The notes below the pieces were generated by a model, which ran no database searches, was not told where the DNA came from, and was given only the letters and a program-made list of their open reading frames with translations. Positions 8,494-17,315 of a DNA stretch of 64,000 nt are shown here, piece by piece. Every line of letters starts with the position of its first letter. Position 1 is the first letter of the stretch. A program made the translations under genes and the position numbers. This stretch comes from Haliscomenobacter sp965225875 (GTDB lineage Bacteria > Bacteroidota > Bacteroidia > Chitinophagales > Saprospiraceae), in assembly GCF_965225875.1 (NCBI RefSeq), contig NZ_CBDDBS010000002.1:2790001-2854000 (forward strand), in the 5' to 3' direction.

Positions 8494-10854
8494 CTAGTTG
8501 TCGTGTAAAACTACAATTTTACCCGTTGCTGTGCTGGGCTTTCCGAATCCGGCTTCCCGGGGATTGCTTGAACTAAATACCAAATAGATTCCGGATTGCA
8601 CCCTGCGTCCGAGGTAGTCGCGACCATCCCAGATGGCTTGTCCACCAAGTGCGCGGGTTTCGTACACCAAGTTTCCAGCCACATCAGTGATTTTTACGGC
8701 AGCATCACGGGCTAGCCCCCGAATGGCGATGGGGCCGTTGTAGTCTGGTCGAACTGGATTAGGATAAACCTTGAGGGTTGCATTGTGCACTTTTCCACCC
8801 TCTACCGCGTCGCTTTGCAATACGATAATGCCACTTTCAGTGCCAATAAACACTTCACCTGTTTTGGGGTTGACCACAATGTCTAAAATAGCATTGTTCA
8901 AAAGTGGGGAATTCAGGGTAGTGAAATGCGACAATTGATCACGACCACTGGGTGAAAGTACAAAAACGCCATTGCGGGTACCCACCCATTTGCGGTTGGC
9001 GCCATCGACAGCGATGGTGGTTACCACTTCGGTTTCCAGTAAGTAGGCCCCCAAGCCATTGATGATTTCTACTACCCGCCGGGTACCCCGGCAGTTTTCG
9101 TCAAAAGCATTCGAACCACATTCAAAAATAACCACTCCTTCACCCGTGCCGACCCATACGTCACCATCCAGGTCTACTGCCAGGCAATTGACCTGATTGG
9201 TTTGTAACTCGCTGTTGGCCGTGGTGAATACCCGGCAACGGTTATCGGCATCGTCCTCCAGTTTACCCGAATCAAATACAATCAAACCTGCCGAGTTTGA
9301 ACTGGAACAAAACCACTTGTATCCATTCTGATCTACGGCTACCTGGTGCAGTGAAGTGACCCCGCATGAAGGCCGAAAACTCTTCCATTTTCCATCCTTG
9401 GTTAGTACCGAAATGGGATTGGCCGCCAGGTGGTTGGCTACCCAGAGGTTTTCATCATCATCAAAAGCCAGGCCGCTGATCCGGGTACGGGCGGCATCAC
9501 CGACGGTATTGTTGAGGGTAGAATTTTTTTCGTTGAACAAGGTGTACTGATCGCCGTTCAGCTCTACCAGCCCTTCATAAAAAGACCCAATGTACACTTT
9601 GTTGTTGCTGGGGTGAGGTGCGATGGTCATTACATCGGTGAGGTCGTCCTGGAGATCATTGGGGTTTTCTCCGCGCAAATAAGGTGCATTGAAGCGGGTG
9701 AATACATTCCACTGGCCATCAATGTAGGATGCAAAACCATCCGAACGATTGAGGTAACTAAAGGTCCGGTTGACCCCTCCGGTAGCCAACCACAGTTCCT
9801 GGTCGCGCACGGCCATTTCCCATACCTTGTCGGAAAAAGGGGAATTGAACACATAATTGCGGCAATTGGCATCTTTTAAACTGTTGAGCACCCGAAACTC
9901 CATCCACTCATCCCCCATCCAGATGCGCCCTCCCTGATCTTCTACCGCATAGTTGGGTATGCCCATACAAGAACCACTTGCCTCCTGGCGCGTGCCATTG
10001 GCATCAAAAGCGACCAGTGCCCCCCGATCACAATTGCTTTGACAACGATAACCAACCAGCAAATTTTTGCCCTCGGCACTCAAGTATTGGATAGAAAAAC
10101 CGGCCCGAGTGTACAACAAGGCCGGGCGAGCCGCCTCCATGCGGTACAAACTGCGGTTGATGTCAAAATACAATGTATTGTTGAATATGGTAATGGCCTT
10201 AGACTCGTAAGAAGCTGGAAATCCAGACTCGGGGCCTAAAAAATGCCAATTGCTGAAATTTTGCAAGTTGGGTTCAGTAAGGGCTACCCGATAAATGCCT
10301 CCTTCGGTAGCAGCATAAATAAATCCCTCAAAACTTACTGCGCCGTAAACATCCAAACCAGTAAAAGTAGAAAAGGAAAACTCCCGCTTGTTGAGGTTGA
10401 GGCGAGACAGGCCATAGTTGCCACAAACAAATACATTCTCGGTATTTTCAACATTGATGGCGTGTACAATTTTGTCCCCCACAAAATTGCTAAAATTGGT
10501 GATTTGGTTGAGGGTAAAAACGGGACCTTTTTCTGGTACGACATCAATCACACTGTTGTCGTAGAGCACCAATAATGATTTACTGCCCGGAACATAGGTC
10601 AAAATTTTAGCTTTGGTATTGCTCAGCCCATGCACCCGACTGATCTCCTCAAGGGAAAAATCCGTCTTGTCAATGACCAGGATGGATTGTTCTGCAGCAT
10701 AATAAACCTTGTCACTGCTTTGGGCGACAAAACGCCCGGTACGTAAAGGCAACATCGACCGCCATTGACCAATGGCCAGAGTGCTGGTGTCGATTTGGGC
10801 CTGGAGCCCGGACAAGCACAAAAGAAACAAGAGGAGTAGGATGGTATGGCGCAT
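8494..10854 (-). CDS. porZ: type IX secretion protein PorZ-like (two beta-propellers plus CTD)
   Basis: A 786-residue secreted protein. The signal peptide ends near ...LSGLQAQ. Residues about 25-350 form the PorZ N-terminal propeller signature (IGQWRSMLPLRTGRFVAQSSDKVYYAAEQS, whose first and last parts are diagnostic). Residues about 350-680 form a second propeller with two-component-regulator-type blades (DEDGDVWVGT-like repeats such as LDGDVWVGTGEGV and NRKWVGTRNGV). The C-terminal domain carries KVYPNPVRPDY and ends TATGKIVVLHDN. PorZ works at the cell surface in the T9SS attachment complex. The start is the ATG immediately before the signal peptide. It follows nadD in the same direction, the gap being filled by a 37-bp perfect hairpin. 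A generic propeller protein is the alternative, but the N-terminus favours PorZ. Confidence 0.78.
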   Translation of the reverse strand: MRHTILLLLFLLCLSGLQAQIDTSTLAIGQWRSMLPLRTGRFVAQSSDKVYYAAEQSILVIDKTDFSLEEISRVHGLSNTKAKILTYVPGSKSLLVLYDNSVIDVVPEKGPVFTLNQITNFSNFVGDKIVHAINVENTENVFVCGNYGLSRLNLNKREFSFSTFTGLDVYGAVSFEGFIYAATEGGIYRVALTEPNLQNFSNWHFLGPESGFPASYESKAITIFNNTLYFDINRSLYRMEAARPALLYTRAGFSIQYLSAEGKNLLVGYRCQSNCDRGALVAFDANGTRQEASGSCMGIPNYAVEDQGGRIWMGDEWMEFRVLNSLKDANCRNYVFNSPFSDKVWEMAVRDQELWLATGGVNRTFSYLNRSDGFASYIDGQWNVFTRFNAPYLRGENPNDLQDDLTDVMTIAPHPSNNKVYIGSFYEGLVELNGDQYTLFNEKNSTLNNTVGDAARTRISGLAFDDDENLWVANHLAANPISVLTKDGKWKSFRPSCGVTSLHQVAVDQNGYKWFCSSSNSAGLIVFDSGKLEDDADNRCRVFTTANSELQTNQVNCLAVDLDGDVWVGTGEGVVIFECGSNAFDENCRGTRRVVEIINGLGAYLLETEVVTTIAVDGANRKWVGTRNGVFVLSPSGRDQLSHFTTLNSPLLNNAILDIVVNPKTGEVFIGTESGIIVLQSDAVEGGKVHNATLKVYPNPVRPDYNGPIAIRGLARDAAVKITDVAGNLVYETRALGGQAIWDGRDYLGRRVQSGIYLVFSSSNPREAGFGKPSTATGKIVVLHDN

Positions 10855-10859
10855 AGTTG

Positions 10860-10959
10860 TAGTTGAAAAGTTTGTAGTTGAAAAGTTGAAGTGAACCGGT
10901 CGCTGAGCGAAGTCGAAGCGCCGTTCACTTCAACTTTTCAACTACAAACTTTTCAACTA
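10860..10959. repeat. long-hairpin intergenic repeat, GTTGAAAA type, 26-nt conserved loop (copy 1)
   Basis: Perfect 37-bp inverted repeat: 10860-10896 pairs with 10923-10959 around a 26-nt loop (10897-10922). Arms are built from tandem units TAGTTGAAAAG / GTTGAAAAG / GTTGAAGTG. The loop read on the minus strand is GGCGCTTCGACTTCGCTCAG followed by CGACCG, nearly the same as the loop of the hairpin at 30032-30129. It fills almost the whole gap between nadD and porZ, which run in the same direction, and stops six bases short of the porZ start. Confidence 0.9.
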
Positions 10960-10961
10960 TT

Positions 10962-11573
10962 TTATTCTTTAACCCGGCTTTTTTTGTACAGTCCACTACT
11001 TTCCAGGTATTTCAGTACGGGTTCAGTAACCAAATACTGAATGGGCAAATCAGCAGCAAGGCATTCGCGAATGTAGCTGGCCGAAATTTGCATTTGGGGT
11101 ACCTTATCAAACACTTTGATCTGGGGATGGTTTGCCAACTCCCCCAACTCATATCCAGGTCGATGGTAGACGTAGATTTCAAAATCGCGCAAAATCAAAT
11201 CGTAATTTTTCCATTTGGGCAAAGTAGGCAAATTGTCCCCTCCCATGATGAGCACAAACTGTTTTTCCGGGTGCCGTTCACGCAAATAAGCCAGGGTATC
11301 GATGGTATAGGAGGGTTGCGGCAGCGAAAACTCGATGTCGCTGGCGCGTAGTTTGAGGTTATCATCAATGGCAATGCGCACCAGGTGCAAACGATCCTGA
11401 TCCCGAGCCAGTGACTGTTTCTGTTTCAATGGATTTTGCGGCGAAACCACCAGCCATACTTCTTTCAGATCCGTTTGGGTTGCCATGTAGTTGGCGATGA
11501 TCAAGTGGCCAACGTGAATGGGATTAAAGGATCCAAAAAAAAGCCCAATTTTTGTAGGATTACGGGTACTCAT
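10962..11573 (-). CDS. nadD: nicotinate-nucleotide adenylyltransferase
   Basis: A 203-residue cytoplasmic enzyme that adenylates nicotinate mononucleotide to deamido-NAD, the shared step of NAD synthesis. It has the nucleotidyltransferase signature GLFFGSFNPIHVGHL (the HxGH motif), the central GGDNLPTLPKW segment and the C-terminal ISASYIRECLA (ISSTxIR equivalent). Length and motif spacing fit NadD. It lies 50 nt downstream of uppS in the same direction and upstream of porZ, so uppS-nadD are probably one transcript. Confidence 0.93.
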   Translation of the reverse strand: MSTRNPTKIGLFFGSFNPIHVGHLIIANYMATQTDLKEVWLVVSPQNPLKQKQSLARDQDRLHLVRIAIDDNLKLRASDIEFSLPQPSYTIDTLAYLRERHPEKQFVLIMGGDNLPTLPKWKNYDLILRDFEIYVYHRPGYELGELANHPQIKVFDKVPQMQISASYIRECLAADLPIQYLVTEPVLKYLESSGLYKKSRVKE

Positions 11574-11623
11574 TGAATAATTAGATTCGGGATGGCCTGA
11601 AATCGTTGCCTCTTTGAATTGAT

Positions 11624-12364
11624 TTAAACCACTTGTTCACTTATTTTCCCAAATCTGCGCTCCCGGTTTTGAAAGTCAATAATGGCTTGAAAAAATTGTT
11701 CTTTGTGAAAATCAGGCCACATAGTGGGGGTGAAATAAAACTCAGCATAAGCCAACTGCCACAGCAAAAAGTTGCTGAGTCGGTTTTCGCCACTGGTGCG
11801 GATCAACAACTCGGGATCGGGGATACCTCGGGTAGACAAAGCATTGGCGAAAGTTGTTTCATTGATGTCTTCCAGGTTCATTTTTCCATCCTTGACGAGG
11901 GCCGCCATTTGCCGCGTCGCCTCCAGGATTTCCCATTTAGCGCTGTAGTTTAGGGCTAAAACCAGGGTCATTCTGGTGTTGGTGCTGGTGTTGGCAATCC
12001 CTTCCAGCAAGGCGCGATAAGTACTGCTGGGTAACTTGCTCAGGTCGCCAATGGCTTCCAGACGAATATTGTTCTTATTGAGTGTAGAGATTTCTTTGTG
12101 TAAGGTATCAACCAGTAAAGTCATTAAAGCATCTACTTCGAACTTTGGCCGGCCCCAATTTTCGGTCGAAAAAGCGTAGAGGGTCAAGTATTTTATACCC
12201 AACTCTGCGGCTGCTTCAGTTGTTTCTCGCACTGCTTTGACTCCATTGCGGTGCCCAAATACCCTGGCTTGTCCATGCTGCTTGGCCCATCGCCCATTTC
12301 CATCCATGATGATCGCAATGTGCTTTGGCAAGCGATCAGTATCAATCAGTTGTTTCAAGTCCAT
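11624..12364 (-). CDS. uppS: isoprenyl (undecaprenyl) diphosphate synthase
   Basis: A 246-residue cis-prenyltransferase that extends farnesyl diphosphate with isopentenyl diphosphate to make the C55 lipid carrier for peptidoglycan and surface polysaccharides. The catalytic region HIAIIMDGNGRWAKQ near residue 21 contains the essential Asp and the P-loop. Also present are TLYAFSTENWGRP, LNYSAKWEI (variant of the GGR region) and the C-terminal RTSGENRLSNFLLWQ and YAEFYF. Size is normal. It heads a minus-strand group with nadD. The organism's Wzy-type polymerase and WecA-like transferase in this window both depend on this lipid. Confidence 0.93.
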   Translation of the reverse strand: MDLKQLIDTDRLPKHIAIIMDGNGRWAKQHGQARVFGHRNGVKAVRETTEAAAELGIKYLTLYAFSTENWGRPKFEVDALMTLLVDTLHKEISTLNKNNIRLEAIGDLSKLPSSTYRALLEGIANTSTNTRMTLVLALNYSAKWEILEATRQMAALVKDGKMNLEDINETTFANALSTRGIPDPELLIRTSGENRLSNFLLWQLAYAEFYFTPTMWPDFHKEQFFQAIIDFQNRERRFGKISEQVV

Positions 12365-12456
12365 CTTGCAAAAGTAAAAAGAAATGCTTGGTTTTTAAAT
12401 TCATATGACGGGGCATTTCCTTATCTTGCCACAAAAATATACCAAGAGGGCGAAAA

Positions 12457-12559
12457 AAAAATAAGTATTCATTTTGCCAAAGGATAGGATAAGTAAACGG
12501 TTCGATTAAAGTGTCTTATTTAATCCTATGGCTCAAGAAAAATGAACACTTATTTTTGC
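12457..12559. repeat. AT-rich palindromic element upstream of uppS and the M3 peptidase gene
   Basis: Outer arms AAAAATAAGTATTCATTTT (12457-12475) and AAAATGAACACTTATTTTT (12539-12557) are complementary over 19 bp with one mismatch. Inside them ATAGGAT and ATCCTAT form a second stem, giving an almost continuous imperfect palindrome of about 100 bp. It occupies the 285-bp gap between divergent genes and is not related in sequence to the other hairpin families in the window. A cruciform/MITE remnant or a regulatory hairpin are both possible. Confidence 0.6.
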
Positions 12560-12606
12560 CCACTACCAAGTAAAAACGTGCTCCAATTTTTTATCATCAG
12601 AACCGT

Positions 12607-12631
12607 TTATTTGCATAAGTTTTGCAAATAA
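12607..12631. promoter_or_regulatory. inverted repeat just upstream of the M3 oligopeptidase start
   Basis: TTATTTGC (12607-12614) and GCAAATAA (12624-12631) are perfect inverted repeats separated by 9 nt, ending 18 nt before the ATG. The spacer TAAGTTTTG resembles a Bacteroidota -7 box, so this could be an operator overlapping the promoter or a leader hairpin. Confidence 0.35.
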
Positions 12632-12649
12632 CCATAACCCTGATCAATC

Positions 12650-14374
12650 ATGATTATCGAAAGCGTAGAGACGGAGGTACTTAAATTTGAGGAGTTTGAT
12701 TACAAACGCCCAGATATGGCTCAATTGTCTGCTGATTTTGAGCGACTTTTTACTGCTTTTAACGAAGCGGAATCTTTTGAGCAGCAACGAGTTATTTTCG
12801 AAGAAATGAATGGACTGCGGGTTACATTCAGTACGATGTACAATATTTGCCACATTCGGCATACCATTGACACGAGGGATACTTTTTATGACGCCGAGAA
12901 TACTTTTTTCAACCAGGAGCTGCCTACCTTTCAATCTTTCAACACCAGGCTTCACAATGCCCTGCTAAACTCGCGCTTTCGTGATGGCTTTGAGCAAGTA
13001 TGGGGAGAACAGTTTTTTCGGATTGCGGAACTCAATCGCCGCACCTTTACCCCGGAGATTTTAACTGATTTGCAGGAGGAAAACCGGCTGAGTAGCGAGT
13101 ATGTCCGTACCAAAGCGGGAGCTCAAATTGAGTTTCAGGGAGAAACCTACAACTTGTCGGCACTTTCTCCATTAGAACTCTCGGAGGATCGTGCGATCCG
13201 TCAAGCTGCCAGCGAAGCCAAATGGGCTTTTTTTGCGGAACACGCGGGAGAAATTGAAGGTTATTATGACCAGTTGGTGAAAACCCGCCACAATATTGCC
13301 CAAAAACTAGGCTATTCCCAATTCACGGACTTAGGCTATGACCGCCTGACTCGCTCCGATTACCATGCTGATGATCTAATTGGCTTTAGAGAAGAAATTG
13401 TCAAATACATTGTTCCTTTGGCCAGTCGCTTGTTCGAACGCCAAAAAAAACGCCTCGGATTGGATCAACTCTTTTATTATGATGAAGAGTTTCGATTTGC
13501 TTCGGGTAACCCCAAACCTCAAGGTGAACCTTCCTGGATAGTTGAGCAGGCCCAACAGATGTATAGGGAAATGTCGACGGAGACAGACGAGTTTTTTACC
13601 CTCATGCAGGACGCTCACCTAATGGACCTTGAAAACAAAGCAGGTAAAGCCACTGGTGGGTATTGTACCTACATCGAAGGATACCGAGCACCCTATATTT
13701 TTTCCAATTTTAACGGCACCAGCGGTGACGTGGATGTGCTCACGCACGAGTGTGGTCATGCTTTTCAAGTATTCAACAGTCGAAACATTGGTTTGAGTGA
13801 ATACAAATGGCCAACTTTTGAAGCCTGCGAAATCCATTCGATGAGTATGGAGTTTTTTGCCTGGCCCTGGATGCCATTGTTTTTTGGCCCCTCATCGGAC
13901 AAATACAAGTTCATGCATTTGTCCAATTCCATTTACTTTTTGCCTTATGGCGCCGCCATTGATGAATTTCAGCACCGGATTTATGCCAACCCGGAGATGA
14001 GCCCGGAGGAACGCAATCAGGTGTGGTCGGAAATGGAACAAAAGTATTTGCCTCACCGCAATTATGGCGATAATGACTTTTTAAAACGAGGTGGATATTG
14101 GCACAAGCAGGGTCACGTATTTACCACTCCATTTTATTACATCGATTATGTTCTGGCTCAAATTTGTGCTTTCCAGTACTGGAAATGGGATCAACACAAC
14201 CATGCAGCAGCCTGGGAAAGTTATGTGCGTTTGTGCAAGGCAGGAGGCAGTAAATCCTTTTTGGAACTGGTAGATCTGGCGGGTATCAAGTCTCCTTTTC
14301 AGAAAGGTTGTGTACAGGAAGTGGCCGAAGACATTGCCAATTGGCTGGAAAATATCGACGATTCACGTTTTTGA
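12650..14374 (+). CDS. M3 family oligoendopeptidase
   Basis: A 574-residue zinc metallopeptidase of the M3 family (PepF/thimet-type), cleaving short peptides in the cytoplasm. The zinc motif is THECGHAFQ (H366, E367, H370), and the third ligand lies in the downstream FEACEIHSMSMEFF helix. The N-terminal half is the helical clamshell region, and the C-terminal region has KRGGYWHKQGHVF and Y-rich substrate-binding segments. No signal peptide is present. The ATG is preceded by an AT-rich leader with an inverted repeat. It precedes the WecA-like gene by 57 nt on the same strand but the functions are unrelated. Confidence 0.9.
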   Translation: MIIESVETEVLKFEEFDYKRPDMAQLSADFERLFTAFNEAESFEQQRVIFEEMNGLRVTFSTMYNICHIRHTIDTRDTFYDAENTFFNQELPTFQSFNTRLHNALLNSRFRDGFEQVWGEQFFRIAELNRRTFTPEILTDLQEENRLSSEYVRTKAGAQIEFQGETYNLSALSPLELSEDRAIRQAASEAKWAFFAEHAGEIEGYYDQLVKTRHNIAQKLGYSQFTDLGYDRLTRSDYHADDLIGFREEIVKYIVPLASRLFERQKKRLGLDQLFYYDEEFRFASGNPKPQGEPSWIVEQAQQMYREMSTETDEFFTLMQDAHLMDLENKAGKATGGYCTYIEGYRAPYIFSNFNGTSGDVDVLTHECGHAFQVFNSRNIGLSEYKWPTFEACEIHSMSMEFFAWPWMPLFFGPSSDKYKFMHLSNSIYFLPYGAAIDEFQHRIYANPEMSPEERNQVWSEMEQKYLPHRNYGDNDFLKRGGYWHKQGHVFTTPFYYIDYVLAQICAFQYWKWDQHNHAAAWESYVRLCKAGGSKSFLELVDLAGIKSPFQKGCVQEVAEDIANWLENIDDSRF

Positions 14375-14431
14375 TTTTTTTGTGTAACTACCTTTGAGAA
14401 ACCAATATTTGTATAACTAATACCTAATCTC

Positions 14432-15514
14432 ATGGAACTGATTCTTCAGTGCTTTGCTACGGCATTCACATTGACCTATTTTGCTATTCCATCCATTATC
14501 AAAATTGCTTTGGACAAAAATCTGATGGATAATCCTGGCGAAAGAAGTTCACATGAAGTCAGTACCCCTTCCTTAGGAGGTTTTGCCATCTTTGCTGGGG
14601 TGATTTTTGCGATTGTCATGTGGGCACCTACCCTGGTTTTTTCCCAGGTGCAATACTTACTTGGAGCTTTTATCATCATCTTTTTAATTGGGGCTAAAGA
14701 CGATATTGCCCCAGTGTCGCCAACTAAAAAGCTGCTGGCGCAAGTCGGTGCAACAATCATCATAGTACTCAATTCCAACGTTGAATTGCATAGTTTTTAT
14801 GGATTACTGGGAATCCATAACTCTTTACATCCTGGTTTTTATCTCTTTGTTTCCATTTTTACCATTTTGGTTTTGATCAATGCCTTTAACCTGATTGACG
14901 GCATTGATGGCCTGGCTGCTAGTATTGGTGCATTGATTTGTACGGTGTTGGGCTGCTGGTTTTACCTCACTGGTCAAATGGAGTTTACGGTAGTCGCTTT
15001 TGCAACAGTGGGGGGGATTTTGGCATTTTTGCGCTACAACATCAGCCCCGCTCAGATTTTTATGGGCGATACTGGCTCCTTGCTTATTGGTATGATTTGT
15101 GCCATTTTGATTGTTAAATTCATCGATACCAATTACAATCTCCCGGCGGATAATGCCTATCGCTTTCAAGGTGGTCCCGCAGTAGCTATTGGCATCATGA
15201 TCATCCCCATTTTTGATACTTTGCGGGTTTTCATCACCCGGATAATGCGCGGGATTTCGCCGTTCAAACCGGATCGCCGACACATCCACCATTTGTTGGT
15301 TGATGTGGGTTTCAATCATATGGAGGCTACGGCTATTTTGGTTTTTGTCAATAGCTGTTTTATTTTGTTTGTATTTAGCTTTCACGCCCTGCTCAACATG
15401 CATTGGATCATTCTCATTATGGGCCTGGTCGCAGGTGCACTCACGTATTATCTGCACAAGCGGGTACGGACGCGGAGTCAGATGAAGAACCTACAGTTGA
15501 AAGAATCTTTATGA
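14432..15514 (+). CDS. undecaprenyl-phosphate N-acetylhexosamine 1-phosphate transferase (WecA/TagO-like)
   Basis: A 360-residue integral membrane enzyme of the MraY/WecA superfamily that transfers a HexNAc-1-phosphate from a UDP-sugar to undecaprenyl phosphate, starting lipid-linked polysaccharide synthesis. About ten to eleven transmembrane segments are visible. Conserved motifs are DNPGERSSHEVSTPSLGG (N-terminal loop), GAKDDIAPVSPTKKL, NAFNLIDGIDGLAA, FMGDTGSLLIG and the WecA-type RRHIHHLLVDVG. The last motif favours WecA/TagO over MraY. The stop codon overlaps the crcB start (ATGA), so the two are coupled. It probably supplies the primer for the glycosyltransferases and Wzy-like protein in this window. 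Confidence 0.9.
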   Translation: MELILQCFATAFTLTYFAIPSIIKIALDKNLMDNPGERSSHEVSTPSLGGFAIFAGVIFAIVMWAPTLVFSQVQYLLGAFIIIFLIGAKDDIAPVSPTKKLLAQVGATIIIVLNSNVELHSFYGLLGIHNSLHPGFYLFVSIFTILVLINAFNLIDGIDGLAASIGALICTVLGCWFYLTGQMEFTVVAFATVGGILAFLRYNISPAQIFMGDTGSLLIGMICAILIVKFIDTNYNLPADNAYRFQGGPAVAIGIMIIPIFDTLRVFITRIMRGISPFKPDRRHIHHLLVDVGFNHMEATAILVFVNSCFILFVFSFHALLNMHWIILIMGLVAGALTYYLHKRVRTRSQMKNLQLKESL

Positions 15515-15879
15515 TGCATTGGTGGCTGGTTTTTTTGGGGGGAGGTTTGGGTAGTTTAGTTCGTTTTGGAATGGCGCGTTGGCTGGCTCAGCCGGGGCCG
15601 CATTTTCCCTGGGCTACTTTTTGGACCAACTTGATAAGCTGTGTGGTGCTAGGCGTATTGGCGGGTTTACGCCTCAAAGGACTCTTGCAACCCAATGCCC
15701 AATACCTACTGATGACAGGGTTTTGTGGTGGTTTCAGCACCTTTTCTACCCTGAGTTTGGAGGCCTGGAGTTTGTTGGAACAGCAACACTTGACGCTGGC
15801 TTTGCTGTACGTATTGCTCAGTGTTGTTTTTGGGGTTTTGATGATTTTTTGCGGCATCAAAGCTGTAATGATGGTATAG
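15511..15879 (+). CDS. crcB: fluoride ion channel/exporter CrcB
   Basis: A 122-residue four-helix membrane protein of the CrcB/Fluc family, which relieves fluoride toxicity as a dual-topology dimeric channel. Recognisable segments are LGGGLGSLVRFGMARWL, the WATFWTNLISC helix and the GFCGGFSTFSTLSLEAW signature. The start at ATG 15511 overlaps the WecA-like stop by four bases (ATGA), with a second ATG at 15514. No fluoride riboswitch is expected here because it is internal to a transcript. Length is normal. Confidence 0.9.
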   Translation: MMHWWLVFLGGGLGSLVRFGMARWLAQPGPHFPWATFWTNLISCVVLGVLAGLRLKGLLQPNAQYLLMTGFCGGFSTFSTLSLEAWSLLEQQHLTLALLYVLLSVVFGVLMIFCGIKAVMMV

Positions 15880-15943
15880 CTTATTTGATTTTTTTGCTTT
15901 TAGAAAAAAATCAAACAAGCTCTCAAGTAAAAATGTGCTGGTT

Positions 15944-16876
15944 ATGCGCTTAACTCACGAAATGTTGGACCGCCTGGACCAACTAGAAGCTAAATATGGC
16001 CAAATGGGCCAGGATATGTTGTCCTATCTGGATGGATTGTTGTACGCGGATTACCTGACTTATTGGGATTACATCCACCTGGATACCTTATTGAGCTTGC
16101 AAAAACCACAAACCCAATTCCCTGATGAAAACATCTTCATCATTTACCACCAAATTACCGAGCTGTATTTCAAATTGAGTTTGTTGGCTTTGCGGCAATT
16201 GTTGTCGGAGGATCACCCCACTCCTGCTTTCTTCTTGCGGCAGATGCAGCGGGTCAATCGTTATTTTGATCAACTGGTACAATCCTTCGACATCATGGTG
16301 GAAGGGATGGACAAGGATGAGTTCCTCAAATTTCGCATGAGCCTCCTGCCCTCCAGCGGCTTCCAATCGGCTCAATTCCGCATGATCGAAATCCTGTGTA
16401 CTGATTTTGTAAACTTGCTCCACCACGAGCATCGTGATAAGGCAATTGAATCTGCTAGCTGTGCCGATTTGTATCCTTATTTGTACTGGCAATCGGGTGC
16501 AACAGAGTTGGCTACGGGCAAAAAAACGCTCACCCTACAGCAATTCGAGCGAAAATACCGCCAGGATTTGATCCAACTGGGTGAAGATTACCGCTACAAA
16601 AACAGCTGGCAACGCTACCAACAATTGCACCTGGAGGGTGAAGAAGCTGAACAAATCCGCCAGGAGTTGCGCGAATTCGACCAAAAAGTGAACGTAAAAT
16701 GGCGCTTGTCCCACTTCCGCTCCGCCGTGCGCTACCTGGACAATAAGCCACAAATCATCGAAGCCACCGGCGGGACGAACTGGCAGAAGTACCTGCCACC
16801 AAGGTTTCAGTTGGTGTCGTTTTATCCTGGATTGTGGTCGGAGGAGGAGAAGGGGGAGTGGGGAAAGAGAGTGTAA
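15944..16876 (+). CDS. kynA: tryptophan 2,3-dioxygenase
   Basis: A 310-residue heme-dependent dioxygenase that opens the indole ring of L-tryptophan to N-formylkynurenine, the first step of the kynurenine pathway. Diagnostic segments are LLYADYLTYWDYIHLDTLL, ENIFIIYHQITELYFKL, FRMSLLPSSGFQSAQFRMIE and a C-terminal WRLSHFRSAVRYL helix that would carry the proximal heme histidine, followed by EATGGTNWQKYLPP. I chose ATG 15944; a GTG at 15935 would add three residues. No other kynurenine genes are adjacent. The last codons precede the AT-rich accessory island, so the gene marks its left boundary. Confidence 0.9.
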   Translation: MRLTHEMLDRLDQLEAKYGQMGQDMLSYLDGLLYADYLTYWDYIHLDTLLSLQKPQTQFPDENIFIIYHQITELYFKLSLLALRQLLSEDHPTPAFFLRQMQRVNRYFDQLVQSFDIMVEGMDKDEFLKFRMSLLPSSGFQSAQFRMIEILCTDFVNLLHHEHRDKAIESASCADLYPYLYWQSGATELATGKKTLTLQQFERKYRQDLIQLGEDYRYKNSWQRYQQLHLEGEEAEQIRQELREFDQKVNVKWRLSHFRSAVRYLDNKPQIIEATGGTNWQKYLPPRFQLVSFYPGLWSEEEKGEWGKRV

Positions 16877-16967
16877 GGCTCTAAATTTCAAGGATATGCC
16901 AAAGAAGGACACGTTTCATCAGGTTGAAGTTCATTATCTTTGATCCATTCACAGAGACGGTTAAACA

Positions 16968-17306
16968 ATGGAAAAGGTAAAAAAATATCAAAAGATAATC
17001 TTGCAGGTATTGGAAGTCTATGCCAATATCAAATCCCCCTTTATGCCGGAAGTGGAGAATCTGATTATTGCGGACACCAAAAATCACCATTATCAGTTAG
17101 TGAGAATGGGCTGCTATAAAGATCGGCACGTTCATTACACCGTGTTTCATTTTGACATTTTGGGCGATAAAATTTGGATTCAAGAGAATAGAACGGATGT
17201 AAAAATTGATGAGGAATTGATCGAGACTGGGGTAGATAAAGAAGATATTTTTTCTGGAATGATGCATCCAGAAATGATGAGGTTAACTTCGGAGATGAGG
17301 GCGTAA
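16968..17306 (+). CDS. XisI-family protein (orphan)
   Basis: A 112-residue protein of the XisI family, first known as an fdxN-element excision controlling factor in Anabaena and later found widely with the nuclease-like XisH. Family features include the N-terminal YQKIILQVLEVYA helix, the NHHYQLVRMGCYKDRHVHY core and the C-terminal DEELIETGVDKEDIFSGM. No XisH partner is encoded next to it: the upstream gene is tryptophan dioxygenase and the downstream gene converges on it with a 9-bp gap. It starts the AT-rich accessory region. Whether it still acts with a distant XisH is unknown. Confidence 0.85.
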   Translation: MEKVKKYQKIILQVLEVYANIKSPFMPEVENLIIADTKNHHYQLVRMGCYKDRHVHYTVFHFDILGDKIWIQENRTDVKIDEELIETGVDKEDIFSGMMHPEMMRLTSEMRA

Positions 17307-17315
17307 TTCCCCCTG

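Noticed and set aside
9430..9879. 149-codon plus-strand frame inside porZ
   Set aside because: Antisense shadow of a clearly coding propeller region.
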